Origin: Bacteroides congonensis
GTDB lineage: Bacteria; Bacteroidota; Bacteroidia; Bacteroidales; Bacteroidaceae
Direction: 5' to 3'
NCBI RefSeq assembly: GCF_900130125.1
Contig: NZ_FQXY01000006.1
Span: forward strand, 186,001 to 250,000
Length of the DNA: 64,000 nucleotides
In this document: positions 63,440 to 64,000 of the stretch, one piece after another
How the letters are laid out: every line of letters starts with the position of its first letter
How positions within the stretch are numbered: position 1 is the stretch's first letter
Translations under genes and position numbers: made by a program
Notes under the pieces: model-generated
What the model was told of the DNA's origin: nothing
What the model saw: the letters and a program-made list of their open reading frames with translations, nothing else
Databases searched by the model: none

Positions 63440-64000
63440 ATGAAGAAACTATATATACTAACTTTACTTATCTGTCTTACCGGCTTTGGAGCAAGCTTTG
63501 CCCAAACCTTGAAAGGACATATATATGACGCCAAGACCAATGAACCATTGGTGGGAGCTGCCGTTACCTATAAGCTTCACGGTAACCAGGGAGTAGTATC
63601 CAACATTAACGGAGAATATGAAATCAAACTTCCCGAAGGTGGAGTCGACCTCGTATTCAGTTATGTAGGTTATGATGATGTACTGATGCCTATCGTCATT
63701 GGCAAACGTGAAGTAGTCACTAAGGACGTTTACATGAAAGAAAGCACTAAGCTACTGGAAGAAGTAGTGGTCAGTGCCGGACGTTTCGAACAGAAATTGA
63801 GTGATGTCACCGTTTCTATGGACGTTGTCAAATCGGGAGATATTGCACGTCAGGCACCAACCGATATTTCTTCCACCCTTCGTACACTTCCCGGTGTAGA
63901 CATTGTAGACAAGCAGCCTTCTATGCGTGGTGGTAGCGGATGGACTTACGGAGTAGGTGCACGCAGCCAGATTTTGGTAGACGGCATGAGTACACTGAAC
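63440..64000 (+). CDS. TonB-dependent receptor, N-terminal part (runs off window)
   Basis: The first 187 codons are in the window. Signal peptide (LYILTLLICLTGFGASFAQ), a carboxypeptidase-regulatory-like domain at about 23-100 (LKGHIYDAKTNEPLVGAAV, NGEYEIKLPEGG, VFSYVGYDDV), then LLEEVVVSAGRFEQKLSDVTVSM, the TonB box and start of the plug (TLRTLPGVDIVD, SMRGGSGWTYGVGARSQIL, VDGM). It looks like the outer-membrane receptors for siderophore, vitamin or small metabolite rather than a SusC, because no SusC plug signature is seen. It is third in the operon after the two paralogous lipoproteins. Confidence 0.88.
   Translation, partial: MKKLYILTLLICLTGFGASFAQTLKGHIYDAKTNEPLVGAAVTYKLHGNQGVVSNINGEYEIKLPEGGVDLVFSYVGYDDVLMPIVIGKREVVTKDVYMKESTKLLEEVVVSAGRFEQKLSDVTVSMDVVKSGDIARQAPTDISSTLRTLPGVDIVDKQPSMRGGSGWTYGVGARSQILVDGMSTLN

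Noticed and set aside
1..64000. tRNA, rRNA, insertion sequences
   Set aside because: No tRNA-like cloverleaf, rRNA sequence, transposase motif or flanking direct repeats were recognised by eye; a covariance-model search could still find small RNAs.

Overview
The window looks like a chromosomal segment of a gut Bacteroides, probably of the B. thetaiotaomicron/ovatus/xylanisolvens group. Evidence: several SusC/SusD pairs, many Bacteroidetes-type surface lipoproteins, promoters of the Bacteroides -33/-7 type (TTG, about 20 nt, TAnnTTTG), and a SusC that closely resembles the known levan transporter BT1763 as I remember it. I see no rRNA, tRNA, CRISPR array or insertion sequence.

Layout. (1) 1-5282, minus strand: the SusC, SusD and surface lipoprotein genes of a fructan (levan/inulin) utilisation locus running off the left edge. 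(2) 5573-7304, plus: a Bro-N domain protein and an aldose 1-epimerase-like gene. (3) 7409-8836, minus: a GH32 relative that has lost a conserved segment and the RDP motif. (4) 8933-49532: a roughly 40 kb polysaccharide utilisation locus in five transcription units: esterase and GH43 (minus); GH2 and GH92 (plus); SusC, SusD and three surface lipoproteins (plus); a second GH2 (plus); and a GH71/99-GH43 fusion, GH3, GH43, GH3 and GH95 (minus). In its middle (19126-21708) is a membrane-spanning regulator: predicted extracytoplasmic LamG-like and Kelch-like sensor, one membrane helix, and a cytoplasmic SARP-type winged helix plus BTAD domain. (5) 49787-52812: WYL regulator, patatin-like lipase and small proteins. 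(6) 52480-56554: divergent cluster of DUF4907-like, Kelch lipoprotein, DUF4270-like (frameshifted) and an outer-membrane barrel protein. (7) 56657-59799: C1 peptidase and a LytS/LytTR two-component system. (8) 60695-64000: two paralogous lipoproteins and the start of a TonB-dependent receptor.

Main discovery candidate. Each of the five transcription units of the large locus is preceded by three or four direct hexamers TTAA[T/G][C/T] at an exact 11-bp period, and in all five the promoter-proximal hexamer begins exactly 38 nt before a -7 element (TATCTTTG, TTACTTTG or TTCTTTTG). None has a TTG at the usual -33 position. Direct repeats at 11-bp period are the known binding-site style of SARP regulators, so the membrane-spanning SARP protein encoded inside the locus is the obvious candidate activator. 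This would be a one-component, membrane-embedded alternative to the hybrid two-component, SusR and sigma/anti-sigma systems usually found in such loci.

How the genes may work together (inference): surface lipoproteins of GH99-like fold and the SusCD pair capture and import a branched glycan; GH43, GH3, GH2, GH95, GH92 and the acetylesterase remove side chains and backbone sugars. The set would suit an acetylated alpha-mannan carrying xylose, uronic acid and fucose, such as basidiomycete glucuronoxylomannan, but the substrate is not proven by sequence.
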